Positions 8,976 through 18,435 of a stretch of DNA of 29,637 bases are shown here, piece after piece. The stretch comes from Entamoeba histolytica HM-1:IMSS (lineage: Eukaryota; Evosea; Mastigamoebida; Endamoebidae). Numbering within the stretch: the first letter of the stretch is position 1; each line of letters opens with the position of its first letter. The position numbers and the translations under genes are program-made. The DNA lies in contig NW_001914882.1 of NCBI RefSeq assembly GCF_000208925.1, positions 83,331 to 112,967 of the forward strand, written 5' to 3'. The notes below the pieces were generated by a model. It saw only the letters and a list, made by a program, of their open reading frames with translations. It ran no database searches and was not told the DNA's origin.

Positions 8976-9617
8976 TTAATCTTCTTTCTTATCTTCTGGT
9001 ATTGATGTAGGAATTTCTTTATGACCTTCACAACAATTACATTCACTTTCTGATGTGGTATGGTTGTGGTCATGTTGTTGACAACTACAACAATTTGATG
9101 GATGTTCAGGTTCAGCATCAGTAATTGCGAAACAAGAATGTGCACGAATAATTATAACAGCAATTACTAAAGGAAGAAGGAATGGTAAGAAACAATCATT
9201 GAAATAAGCAGTAATGGAAGCAGAAATATACCCGATACAAATAGCTATGAAAGAAGGAGGGAATTCTTGAGGAAGGTTTATAGGAATAGAAATATTTAAT
9301 TTAGTACAGACTTTGTATATGACTATTGGAATAGCTTGCATTAATAAAAGAAGAAGAGTGAAAGGCTTGATTACACTAAAATTATTATGAGCATTATACT
9401 TTTAAAAGAATAATAATGAGTCAACAAACATTCCAATAAATACACAAATACCACAAAGCATAACATAAAGAAATCTGAAATTATAAATATTAACTTTTGT
9501 TCTTAAATTCATTATAGCAACATCACTGAATATTCCATATTTTGTTTGTTTTAATAAATCTAATTCATAATAAACTTCTTGCATAAAAGAGTTTATTGAA
9601 GTTTTAATATCTTCCAT
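8976..9617 (-). CDS. multi-pass membrane protein with Cys/His-rich cytosolic-type tail (spliced, one intron)
   Basis: Exon 1 is 9617-9430 and exon 2 is 9375-8976, joined across a 54-nt intron (9376-9429, GTTTGT…TTTTAG). The splice restores one frame of 195 residues (…GICVFIGI|VIKPFTLLLLL…). The N-terminal ~45 residues are hydrophilic. Hydrophobic segments follow at about 47-84 (two helices) and 104-140 (two helices). The last ~40 residues hold clustered Cys and His (C158, C159, C161, H164, H166, H168, C175, C177, C178, H181), then an acidic end EDKKED. The tail looks able to bind metal or be palmitoylated; both are inference. I do not recognise the family. The start is 103 bases from the divergent CUE gene. 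Confidence 0.75.
9376..9429 (-). other. spliceosomal intron, 54 nt
   Basis: GTTTGT at 9429-9424 and TAG at 9378-9376. Splicing joins AT|T (Ile63) and bypasses the stop at 9402-9404. Exon 2 lacks an ATG before residue 75, which supports the junction. Confidence 0.8.
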
Positions 9618-9720
9618 TTTGGAATGAATGTTTTTTTTTTGATTTTTTATTTTTTTGATTTAGATTCTCAATAATGAAAAGATTAAACTAAATAATATCG
9701 TTTCATTCTTATCACAATTA

Positions 9721-10378
9721 ATGCAAACAATAACTTGGAAACAAGGTCTTGAAGAATTAAAAGGAATGTTCCCAAATATTGACTCAAAATTAATAGAACA
9801 AACCTTACGTGATAATGGTGGACATATGGAACAAACGGTTGGTGTCTTGTTAAGTTTCACAGATGATACAATACCTACACAAAATCAAAAGTTTGTCTAT
9901 TAATTGAATGGTTTTAACGCATCAAGAAATGTAAGTTCATATTATTAGCCATGAAGAATTTATTAGTACAAGCAATGATGATATTAGTGACGAAGAATTA
10001 GCTCGACGTATTCAAGAACATGAATTTAATATGTATAAATCATTAGGAGGAAGAAAGGCTATGGATCAATTTTTAAAAGACTTAGAAAACCCAAACCATT
10101 CTACTCCCAAACACAATCAAGAAGTTAAATCTTTTTGGAACCAATTAAGTGCTAGTGCACAAAATGTATTTAAAGAAATGTTTAAAACAAAGGGTCAGTA
10201 TCAGTTTGTTTTACATTATATATTTTAGAATAAAGTCTCTGTATTTCTAATTATTTTAGAGAATTACCTGAAAATGAACCAACTAAAGAAGAGTGTTTGT
10301 TTATGATTATTCTTTTTGTTTTGATTTAGTAGTTTTAGAATAAAATGTTTATTGATGTTAGCTAAAAAAGATCGGTAA
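9721..10378 (+). CDS. CUE-domain ubiquitin-binding protein (spliced, three introns)
   Basis: Exons 9721-9890, 9949-10203, 10260-10294 and 10362-10378, giving 158 residues. Residues ~8-50 form a CUE domain: LEELKGMFPNIDSKLIEQTLRDNGGHMEQTVGVLL has the MFP motif and the closing L/LL of this three-helix ubiquitin-binding fold (Cue5, TOLLIP, CUEDC families). Residues ~68-80 read SDEELARRIQEHE, a charged helix often seen beside CUE or UBX modules. The end is acidic and then basic (ELPENEPTKEESKKDR). The likely role is to bind ubiquitin or ubiquitinated cargo, in the cytosol or on endosomes; partners are unknown. Introns 1 and 2 are secure. Intron 3 is less so: without it the protein ends ...EECLFMIILFVLI, and earlier TAG acceptors exist. 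Confidence 0.8.
9891..9948 (+). other. spliceosomal intron 1 of the CUE gene, 58 nt
   Basis: GTTTGT at 9891 and TAG at 9946-9948. Joins AA|C (Asn57) and opens a continuous frame into NHEEFISTSNDD. Confidence 0.85.
10204..10259 (+). other. spliceosomal intron 2 of the CUE gene, 56 nt
   Basis: GTTTGT at 10204 and TAG at 10257-10259. Joins CA|A (Gln) and continues ELPENEPTKEE. An earlier TAG at 10226-10228 would make the intron only 25 nt. Confidence 0.75.
10295..10361 (+). other. probable spliceosomal intron 3 of the CUE gene, 67 nt
   Basis: GTTTGT at 10295 and TAG at 10359-10361. Joins T|CT (Ser) to a 17-base last exon encoding SKKDR and a stop. Nearer TAG sites (10327-10329, 10330-10332, 10336-10338) are possible but give shorter introns and immediate or odd ends. 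Confidence 0.5.
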
Positions 10379-10531
10379 GATAATATTTCTCTTTTATATT
10401 ACTTAAATACAATTTATTTTTCACTTCAACATGTTAATTTTTATGTTCTTTCATCAAAAAAGAAAATGAAAAATCTCCAAAAATAAAAAGAAAAAAGAAC
10501 TTAAAATTATTTTATAATAAAGGGAAAGAGT

Positions 10532-13363
10532 ATGAGTCAAAGGAATCGTACAACACTAAGAGATAACCCAACTAGTTCAAAGAAGTTAATGTCAAAAATA
10601 GAAGAGAAAGAGGATATTGGATTTTTTGTAGGAAGTGATTATACAAATTTTATTAAATCAAGATTTAAGACAGAAGAAGCCATTTGTTGTGTATTTGCAT
10701 TAAAAGAAAAAGTAATAGTAGGTTCAACAGTAGGAAGAGTTTATTTTTTTAATAAAGGGGAAGAGGATATTGGAGGAGAAGGTATTTTTAATTCAACACC
10801 AGTTCTTGGATTTGCATTAGACTCACGTGGACATGTTTTAGTTATTCAAGAGAATAATATTCATGGAATTGATCCAAATGATGGAAGAATAGAAATGAAT
10901 TTAGTTTCATTTACAGACGAACAAGTTACAAATACAACATTTGATCAACAAAATCCATTACAGTATTGTTGTGTTATTAAACATTTAAAAACTAAACAAA
11001 TTACTTTAAAAATTACATTAATTAGAAGTCCAGGAGAACGACCAATTATATTAACTGATAGTTTACAAAGAAGTTATATTAATCAAATGAAATGGATTGG
11101 AAATACTATTGTAATTGTTATGTCAAATAGGAGTGGAGATGGAATGAATAGAGATATCATTGTTTATTTTTATGATATTAATGCTAGACAACATTCAATT
11201 ATACCTTTTAATAATATTGAAGTTAAAAGTAGTACTTCTTGTTGTGTTTCACCATTAAATAAAGAAGTTATGGTTTTAACATGGGGAAATTTAAAAGGAG
11301 AATTTCGTGCAGTTCCTGGATATGATGTTTCAACTCCAAAAACTTTTAATGCACCAACAGCATTTTTTGTTCCACGAGGAGTTAATGAAATTTATAGTCT
11401 TGGGTTATTAAATGATAAAATGGTAGGATTTGTAAATTGTAAAGATCAAGGAGCAAAATATGGACTTAAAGTTCTTGTAAGTAATGATGAACGAGATAAA
11501 AAAGCAACATTTTCATTAATGCCAAAAGAAGATATTAGTGAATATTTTGAATTATATTCAGATAGAACAGAAGAAGAAGAATATCTTTGGTTATTAACAG
11601 AAAGAAAATTTATGAAAGTTAAAATGTTACAAGATAGAGATATTATTGATATATGGAAAGAACAAAAAAGATATGATTTAATTCTTGAAAGAGTTATTAA
11701 AAAAGATATGGATATTGATAAAGAAGAATTAATTGAGTATTGGCAAGATTTAATCTTATCAGTTATGGATGGAGCAGTAACTGAAGTAGAAGAACCATAT
11801 ACCTTAATGGAAGAATATTTAGAATCAGATTTAATGGAATTAGAAGATTTCTTAGAAATTACTCAAAACTTTCATATTGAACCAAAGGAATTTAGAGAAA
11901 AGGATAGTAAAGAAGCAAGAGAATATGAAAAATTAAAAGTCCAAATGAAAGATAGTTTGAATAAAACATTATTATTCTTTACTAATTATACTATTTTCTC
12001 ATTAAAAAAGAATGAACAAAGATATTATGAATTAATTAGTACATACAATATATTTTACAATAATAAAGATAGAAATTATGCATATGAAGATGCATATAAT
12101 ACATTAGTTGCATACGCTAAATTAAAAGAAACAATTCAAAGAGTAAAAAGTGTAGATAAATATGATAAAATTCCACAAGATGAATTGTTAGGATTAATGA
12201 GAAAAGAATTAAATAAATATAAAACATTACTTCTTTATCCAAATTTACCAACAAACTTTCAAGAAATTATATCAAATAATACTATCGGGTCAAAATTTGA
12301 TGGAAGAAATGAAGATAGAATTCGATTTCAAAAATTTAATATGCATTATAAAATAGAAAATTGTATGTTTGAAGAAGCACAAAATTTAATTTTTAAGTTA
12401 AAAGACCCAAATTTATTTAAAATGTTTTTAGAAAAGCTTCAATCAATTTATGACTTACATATGCAAAATATTATTGAAAAAGAAAAACAAGAAATAGAAA
12501 CTAAAAAAGTATTTGAAAAAGAAGGATATAACCTTAAAAATCTTAGTGATGTTTATGTAAATGAAGTAGAAGAAGTTATGAAAAAAGCAGAGTCAAATCC
12601 ATTATTACAATTTAGATTATATCAATTATTATTTAAATTATTAAGTGAAAAAAAATATCCTATTGATAATTATGAATCTAGAGTAGGTGGTGGTATTCCT
12701 AAATTATTATTTGAAGCTACAAAAGGAAGTAAAAATACTCATGAAATGCAACAAATTGTTATTGCTTTTATTTATTCTACAATTAATGATTATAATAATT
12801 TATTTGACTTTAGAAAAAATGAAAAAGCTGTTGAATTAATTACAAGTGTTATGGAAATTGTTAATTCTTTAGAAGTCTCTATTTCTCGTGAAGTTTTAAA
12901 AGCTCAAAATTATGGAAATAAAAAGTGGATTATTACTTTATTATATGAATTGTCAGTTTATAAAGATCAATTATTAAATGTATTAGATGAAGACGAAACA
13001 ATGGAAACTTTTGCTCAACCTGTTTGTGATGGTTTAAGAAATGCTTCTCTAAGATATGAAGCTTTATTATCTGCTCAACACATTGCTCATCAACAACAAT
13101 TTGATTATGTCAATAGTATTATTGACTATTCTAAACAAGGAATAATAGTAGAAGAAGTCGAAGGAAAATGTTGTAGTTGTAATAGAACTGTTGTAAAAAG
13201 AACTATATTTAAATGTGGTCATTGTATGTGTGATCAGTGTTTGGAAAAACTTACCACTAAAGGAACAAATATTGAATGTTCTGTTTGTAAGAGTCAAAGA
13301 TTAACAGACCAACAACAAAAATCTCTTTCTTTTATTCAAACTCCTCGTCATAAAAAGAAGTAA
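10532..13363 (+). CDS. VPS18: HOPS/CORVET core subunit, VPS18-class (beta-propeller, alpha-solenoid, RING)
   Basis: 943 residues, intronless, similar to the usual VPS18 length. Residues ~30-380 are beta-rich and read like a propeller (GSTVGRVYFFN, SRGHVLVIQENNIHGID). RDIIDIWKEQKRYDLILERVI (~365-390) resembles the propeller-to-solenoid junction of VPS18/VPS11/VPS41 proteins. A long helical region follows. The C-terminus carries a complete C3HC4 RING: C880-x2-C883-x11-C895-x-H897-x2-C900-x2-C903-x12-C916-x2-C919, with spacing closest to VPS18/VPS11 RINGs. These proteins form the core of the tethering complexes that bring endosomes and lysosomes to fusion, acting with Rab5 or Rab7. Which subunit this is cannot be settled by eye; VPS18 is favoured by the propeller plus the simple RING. 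GAAC at about 10497 may belong to its promoter. Confidence 0.6.
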   Translation: MSQRNRTTLRDNPTSSKKLMSKIEEKEDIGFFVGSDYTNFIKSRFKTEEAICCVFALKEKVIVGSTVGRVYFFNKGEEDIGGEGIFNSTPVLGFALDSRGHVLVIQENNIHGIDPNDGRIEMNLVSFTDEQVTNTTFDQQNPLQYCCVIKHLKTKQITLKITLIRSPGERPIILTDSLQRSYINQMKWIGNTIVIVMSNRSGDGMNRDIIVYFYDINARQHSIIPFNNIEVKSSTSCCVSPLNKEVMVLTWGNLKGEFRAVPGYDVSTPKTFNAPTAFFVPRGVNEIYSLGLLNDKMVGFVNCKDQGAKYGLKVLVSNDERDKKATFSLMPKEDISEYFELYSDRTEEEEYLWLLTERKFMKVKMLQDRDIIDIWKEQKRYDLILERVIKKDMDIDKEELIEYWQDLILSVMDGAVTEVEEPYTLMEEYLESDLMELEDFLEITQNFHIEPKEFREKDSKEAREYEKLKVQMKDSLNKTLLFFTNYTIFSLKKNEQRYYELISTYNIFYNNKDRNYAYEDAYNTLVAYAKLKETIQRVKSVDKYDKIPQDELLGLMRKELNKYKTLLLYPNLPTNFQEIISNNTIGSKFDGRNEDRIRFQKFNMHYKIENCMFEEAQNLIFKLKDPNLFKMFLEKLQSIYDLHMQNIIEKEKQEIETKKVFEKEGYNLKNLSDVYVNEVEEVMKKAESNPLLQFRLYQLLFKLLSEKKYPIDNYESRVGGGIPKLLFEATKGSKNTHEMQQIVIAFIYSTINDYNNLFDFRKNEKAVELITSVMEIVNSLEVSISREVLKAQNYGNKKWIITLLYELSVYKDQLLNVLDEDETMETFAQPVCDGLRNASLRYEALLSAQHIAHQQQFDYVNSIIDYSKQGIIVEEVEGKCCSCNRTVVKRTIFKCGHCMCDQCLEKLTTKGTNIECSVCKSQRLTDQQQKSLSFIQTPRHKKK

Positions 13364-14825
13364 TTTATTATTTCATTTATTTCTTTATTATAAATTCAGT
13401 TAATTTAAAAAGAATAATTAATACGTAAGAAATATATTTACGATTGTATTATTTTCAAGTGCTAAGTTGTTTATTTCTCTATTTATGTTAGTTGTTACAA
13501 AAATTATTTTTCAAAAGTTTTATGAAATATAACATTCAATTTATTAGTTAGTATTATTCATTGTTTGTTCAAACTATTTTATTCAACAGATGATAAATAT
13601 ATATTCTTTGTACTGTGTTACTATGGTTATTATTTTACTTTTCTTTCAATTTCTACCAATATGCTTTTTGTTTATTGTTTTATACAATATTTCTATAAAT
13701 AAAACTACAAACTTATTTTGAAAATATGATAAACTTTATTCTAAAAAAAATTCTAATTGGTGTTTAAATTTATTTTTTTTCATTCAATAATGGATTATGA
13801 CATACTTTTATTTAAAAGTTTTATGACAAATAACGTAATGTATTAAGAATTTGAATTTATTCTACGGTAAAATAAGAAACAAGAAAGAATAATAATAAAA
13901 GAAAAAGAAAGAAAGAAAAGAGAATGATAAAGAGAAAGAGTGTCAATATTAATAGATGAAAGATGAAGAAATGTAAAGATAATAAAGGAATAAAAAAAGA
14001 ATAAAAAAAAAATAAAGATAAAGAAATGATAGAAGAAGGAAATAAATAGGAAGAGAAGTTCAAAAATGATAATTGAATAAAGTTGAAGATTATATGAAAA
14101 TAAAAAGGAGATTAAAGATATAGAATATAAGTATTAAAAATATAAGAAATAAATATGATAGTTTTTAATATAAATGAAGAAATGAGAGATGTTTTATAAA
14201 TTTATGAGATAATGATTGAATAAAAATGAATAAAGTAGAAATGGTAAATCAAATGATAGTGGTAATGAAGGAATATAAAGTCACAAAAGATGAAGAAAGG
14301 AAATAATCAAGGAAATGAATATTGAAAATGATAAGAATATTCAAAACAAAAGAAACAACATAATAGTAATATATTGACAACATATGTAATAATTGATTTT
14401 CATAATAATTCTAATTAATGATAATAAGATGAAATATGTTCAATGATGTTAATAATCATTAAAGTTATCAAATAGTATAATACTTAATTATCATAACAAA
14501 AATAAAAAATTAAGACAAAAGAAGAAATAAATTAAGAGAGATGAACAAATAAAAACATAAACAATTAACATAATATTCTTTATTGTTTCATCTAAGAAAT
14601 TAAGAATATTTGAATTGAATATTATTTTATTCATTGTTTAATATATATTTATATATTTAAGACTATTATAATGATTATTAAGAAATTTTTATATTTCAAC
14701 AATCTAATTTTGATGTTATTTTATTTTTGATGATAATGATATATAAGTGTTATGAGATATGAAAAAAAAACACAAAATGGAAATGATTTTAAGAAAGTGG
14801 AAAGTATTAATTATGAGAAAATGAA
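13364..14825. other. intergenic region with a long purine-rich, C-poor tract
   Basis: Nearly 1.5 kb between convergent 3' ends of the VPS18-class and BAR-SH3 genes. No gene is convincing; the frame at 13857-14063 on the minus strand is only the complement of a purine tract. About 13860-14350 is strikingly A/G-rich on the plus strand with almost no C (runs such as AAAGAAAGAAAAGAGA). The rest is mixed AT-rich DNA. Confidence 0.55.
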
Positions 14826-15809
14826 TCATTTAACATAATTTGAAGGGAAAAATCCAATATTTCCTTGACATTCTCCTTGCCACCAATCACCTTTTTTATT
14901 AAGAATTTTAATTTTATCTCCTTCTTTAAGTGAAAGTTCTGTTTCATTTTCTGCTGAATATGCAAATTGACAAACTACAACTTCTTCATGTTCTTCTTCT
15001 TTCTTCATTGATTCTTGTATCACATTTTCTATATTTTCATATTTATATTCTTTTATTTCATTATTATGTTGTTTAGTTTCATTAATCATTGATTGATCAT
15101 TTGGAGTATATGTTGGTTGTGTATTAATATCTCCTGTATTCATGTTTCTAAGCATTTCTGGAACTTTATCCCATGATAAATTTAAACAATTAATATATTC
15201 TGTAAATCCTAATATAATAGAACTTTCAATTTTTTCATTTATCTCATTTATTCTTTCATTCAATTTACTAATATCATTAATTATTTCATTTCTTATTAAT
15301 ATATATGTTTCTTTAGATGCTTTATATTTTGCTTCAGCTTCTTTCTTTCCATTTTGTTTCTTTTGTCCTTTCTTTTTAATTTGTTCTAATTTTTCAAAAT
15401 GTCTATCCATATCTATCTTTCGATTTTTCATTATATTTATTCTTTTATAATAAACTTTCCATTCTTCAATAAATATTTTCATAGGTTCTATAACTTGACA
15501 ATATATTATTTCTTTAATATGTTTTCCTCCTTCTTCCATTGAAGAAAATACATTAATCATTCTCTCACTTTCTTCTTTAGCTTTGCTTTTCTCCCCTGAA
15601 CAATCGTGTAAAATAAGAAATACTTCTTTTGGAATTCTAATTAATTTCTCAGCACTTGTTGTAATTTTACTTACTCGTTCAATTATTTCTTTCATTTTCT
15701 TTTCTTTCTCAATTATTTCTTTATTAATGTTTTGAAATTCTTTATCTTCACTTTTCTTACTGATTCCAACACTCGTTTTAATTTGAAATATCCCTCTTTT
15801 AATATTCAT
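14826..15809 (-). CDS. BAR-domain protein with C-terminal SH3 domain (amphiphysin/endophilin-like)
   Basis: 327 residues, intronless. Residues ~20-220 are a long charged helical region with the look of a BAR domain: three helices, basic patches (NRKIDMDRHFEKLEQIKKKGQKK), and EWKVYYKRINIMKNRK near the tip. BAR dimers sense or bend membrane. Residues ~225-270 form a polar linker. Residues ~275-327 are a clear SH3 domain: the ALYDY-like CQFAYSAENETELSLKEGDKI, the DWWQGE tryptophan pair, and GFFPSNYVK at the end. SH3 domains bind proline-rich partners such as dynamin or actin regulators, so a role in endocytosis, phagocytosis or pinocytosis at the plasma membrane is likely. The SH3 call is secure; the BAR call is by pattern. 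It is divergent from the seven-helix gene, 394 bases away. Confidence 0.85.
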   Translation of the reverse strand: MNIKRGIFQIKTSVGISKKSEDKEFQNINKEIIEKEKKMKEIIERVSKITTSAEKLIRIPKEVFLILHDCSGEKSKAKEESERMINVFSSMEEGGKHIKEIIYCQVIEPMKIFIEEWKVYYKRINIMKNRKIDMDRHFEKLEQIKKKGQKKQNGKKEAEAKYKASKETYILIRNEIINDISKLNERINEINEKIESSIILGFTEYINCLNLSWDKVPEMLRNMNTGDINTQPTYTPNDQSMINETKQHNNEIKEYKYENIENVIQESMKKEEEHEEVVVCQFAYSAENETELSLKEGDKIKILNKKGDWWQGECQGNIGFFPSNYVK

Positions 15810-16203
15810 ATTTCTTCTCTTTTCTTATTATCTTTATATCTTCTTACCTTTTCATATTCACTTCTCATTAATCTTTTCAGATATTTGATTTTCTGTTTGT
15901 TCTCCTTTCTACTTTTTACTCTTTTTTCCTGTGTTTCTTTTATCTTTGTTTTTCTTTGATTTTTCTTACTCTTACTTTGATTATTATCTTTCTTTATTTA
16001 TTATTTTTTTATTGTGAATGATTATTATTATTATAAATAAGAAAGATTAATAAGAAAGATTAATAAGAAAGAAAAACATATATATTTGCTTTATTTAATG
16101 TTAAATTGGATTTATAAATGGAGATTATATCTCATTTTCCTTTTTATCTCTTCATATCTTCAAAATTTAAAAAAAAAACTTAAAAGAAAACACAGAAATT
16201 AGG
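15810..16203. promoter_or_regulatory. shared divergent upstream region
   Basis: 394 bases between two genes pointing apart, so both promoters should lie here. It is pyrimidine-rich near the BAR-SH3 gene and A-rich near the other. A 13-base tandem repeat sits at 16036-16072. No sharp TATA/GAAC/initiator set was found for either gene. Confidence 0.4.
16036..16072. repeat. 13-bp tandem repeat, about 2.8 copies
   Basis: The unit AATAAGAAAGATT occurs at 16036-16048 and 16049-16061 with a partial third copy from 16062. The copies are exact. It lies in a divergent promoter region, where it might bind a factor in register or simply be a minisatellite. Confidence 0.85.
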
Positions 16204-17086
16204 ATGTGTGATTGTCCCACTATTAATGGAAATAACGCAATACAATCATTTGTGTATCAAAATTTATTTCGAGTTTGTTTATACTCTTTCTTGGATGAAA
16301 TATCAATTTGGGCAAGTTATATAAAATTGGTATTAAACATTCTATTAATTGGTAATTCATTGTTGAAACTATTTAATCAACAACATGTTAAAATTGTACA
16401 TTCATTCGCAATATTTTTCTTTGTAATCTTAGGTTTGTTATTCAATTTCTTTGATTATTATAAGATATAAAATAACTGATATGAATTGTCTAGATTTTCA
16501 TGGTATAATTTATAGTATTTCCAATGGATTTTTTGCAACACAAACACTGACTTGCATTCTTAATTTCGTCTCTACTATATCATACTATGCTATTGTCATC
16601 ACAAAAACTAGAACCAACCAATGGCGTCATTTATTCTTTTCCTTCTTTCTTTGCTTTTTGATATGGTGGTACTCTTCTCCTTCTCTTAAATCATGCTTTG
16701 TTAGGAATCTCCCATCTTCCTTTTTCTCTTCTATTTATGTCATCATCGGTGCTATCTTCTTTAACATAAGATCTTTATTTGATCTTCTTATTTGGCTTGC
16801 TACTACTAACTTAAATAATACCTCATTTTCCTTTTTATCTCTTCATCTCTTCCTTTATCTCCTTAAATTCTTTGCTGTCATTTTTTATGGTGCTCATCCA
16901 TCTTCAATGTTATGGTATTGTCTATTATTTATTTATGTTTCAGGAGCATTTCTTCCATTAGTAATATTCTTGATTATGTTTTTACGAAAGCTTCTTTGTT
17001 ACTCTAGAACTAAGAAAAGTCATAGATATGAAAATATCACAAGAAATGAAGAGGATTGCCATGGAGATAAATTTAAAAACTATTAA
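16204..17086 (+). CDS. predicted seven-transmembrane protein (spliced, one intron)
   Basis: Exons 16204-16432 and 16494-17086 join to 273 residues (…AIFFFVIL|DFHGIIYS…). By eye there are seven hydrophobic stretches: ~36-58, ~63-92 (spanning the splice), ~94-116, ~126-142, ~153-180, ~188-211 and ~216-243. The last ~30 residues are a charged tail (RTKKSHRYENITRNEEDCHGDKFKNY). The N-terminus (MCDCPTINGNNAIQS) is short with two Cys. The layout of a short outer N-terminus, seven helices and a charged cytosolic tail suits a GPCR-like receptor, but no DRY, NPxxY or other family motif is seen, so this is topology only. Other seven-helix families are equally possible. No known homologue is recognised. 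Confidence 0.7.
16433..16493 (+). other. spliceosomal intron, 61 nt
   Basis: GTTTGT at 16433 and TAG at 16491-16493. Joins G|AT (Asp77). The two frames overlap in the unspliced DNA (16451-16470) but are joined without a stop by this junction. Confidence 0.8.
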
Positions 17087-17193
17087 AAATTTTTTTTGTT
17101 TTTGTTGGAAGTTTAAAAGAACTTATTATTTCTTTTATGACTATTAAATCTTGTTTAGTTTTTGGTTATCAAAATATTTGTCTTAAAAGTCAA

Positions 17194-18435
17194 TTAATTT
17201 TCTTCATCTTCTTCTTTTATTGCCAATCCAAATTTTTTTCCCCACTCAAAACACTCTTCTAATTTTTCCTGTCCTGGTTGGAGACGACAAGACAATGGCT
17301 CAACTGGTTGTTTTGCTTTTAGTTGTTGAAGTCTTGCTGAAAGATTCCCAACACCTTCTCCACTCCATCCGTGTGAACCAAAACATTGAATAAATCTTTG
17401 GCAATGAATATAAGGATTTAAATTACATGCTATTGTTAATATTGGGGGAAGAGCATCTCCAACAATTGTTGGCGTCCCAAGTAATAAACCTTTACAGTCA
17501 CTGAAATCTTTTAAGACATTTTCAACACTAGTATTTTCTACATTATGCATGGACACCTCAACACCAACAGATTTAATTCCAGCAGCAATTGTATTTGCCA
17601 TAGTTTCTGTATATCCATAAACTGACCCATAGGCAATAACAACTTTATTTTTTAATGGTGGTGGTTGAGCCCATTGACGCCAAAGTTCAACACGTTCTGG
17701 TATATAACCACGTATTATTGGACCATGACTACAACAAATAGCTTTACAGTTTTTTAAATCGAATCCAGGTTGATTTTCAAGGGTTTGAATGCCTTTTAAA
17801 ACAAATCGTTTAAAAGGACCAAAGACTGAGTTAAAATAGTCATAACTTATTTGAAGATATTGATCTTTTCTATCAACAATTAAATCATCAAACATTCGTT
17901 CATCAGCAAAATGAGTACTAAACATATCACATGTAACTAAAACATTCATTTCTTCTATTAACGTGATCATTGTATCAGGCCAATGTAAAAATGGTTGATA
18001 AATAAACTTAAGATGAATATCACCCAGATTTAGTTGTTTAGTTTTAACACTATTAATTGTTTTTGTATCATCTCTAATATGACCAATAAATTGTATATTA
18101 TTTAAAGCAGCAGTAGAGGCTATTACTGTTGCGTTAGGATATCTTTTAAGTATAGGACTTAATGAACCACTATGATCAGGTTCACTGTGGTCTACTATGA
18201 TATAATCAATACAGTCTTCTTTACCAATAACTTGTTCTATTTTATCTAAACACTCATTTGCAAATTCTTGCTTCACTGTTTCAAATAAAACGTTTCCTTC
18301 TTGGGTTTGAAGAAGGTATGAATTGTAAGTAGACCCATAAGGTGCAGGATATAATACATCATAATTCTTTAGTTCATAATCCATTACACCAACCCAATAC
18401 AAACCAGGAAGTACTTCTAACACTTTACTTGTCAT
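17194..18435 (-). CDS. flavodiiron protein (A-type flavoprotein, FprA/ROO family)
   Basis: 413 residues, full family length, intronless. Residues 1-~260 are a metallo-beta-lactamase-like domain with the complete diiron ligand set: H83-x-E85-x-D87-H88 (VDHSEPDHSGS), H151 (FLHWPDTM), D170 (TCDMFSTHF) and H237 (CCSHGPIIRG). Residues ~263-413 are a flavodoxin-like FMN domain (VVIAYGSVYGYTETMA, LLLGTPTIVGDALPP, FGSHGWSGEG). These enzymes reduce O2 to water and/or NO to N2O, with electrons from rubredoxin or NADH oxidoreductases, and protect anaerobes from oxygen. Entamoeba is known to carry several copies thought to come from bacteria by lateral transfer. There is no fused rubredoxin domain and no targeting peptide, so it is probably cytosolic. 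Confidence 0.95.
   Translation of the reverse strand: MTSKVLEVLPGLYWVGVMDYELKNYDVLYPAPYGSTYNSYLLQTQEGNVLFETVKQEFANECLDKIEQVIGKEDCIDYIIVDHSEPDHSGSLSPILKRYPNATVIASTAALNNIQFIGHIRDDTKTINSVKTKQLNLGDIHLKFIYQPFLHWPDTMITLIEEMNVLVTCDMFSTHFADERMFDDLIVDRKDQYLQISYDYFNSVFGPFKRFVLKGIQTLENQPGFDLKNCKAICCSHGPIIRGYIPERVELWRQWAQPPPLKNKVVIAYGSVYGYTETMANTIAAGIKSVGVEVSMHNVENTSVENVLKDFSDCKGLLLGTPTIVGDALPPILTIACNLNPYIHCQRFIQCFGSHGWSGEGVGNLSARLQQLKAKQPVEPLSCRLQPGQEKLEECFEWGKKFGLAIKEEDEEN

Noticed and set aside
8976..9341. A separate gene starting at the ATG at 9341
   Set aside because: The frame is coding-like upstream of that ATG, and a consensus intron joins it to the 9430-9617 exon in frame.
13857..14063. Minus-strand frame of 68 codons, Phe/Leu/Ser-rich
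   Set aside because: It is the complement of a purine tract and has no protein features beyond that composition.
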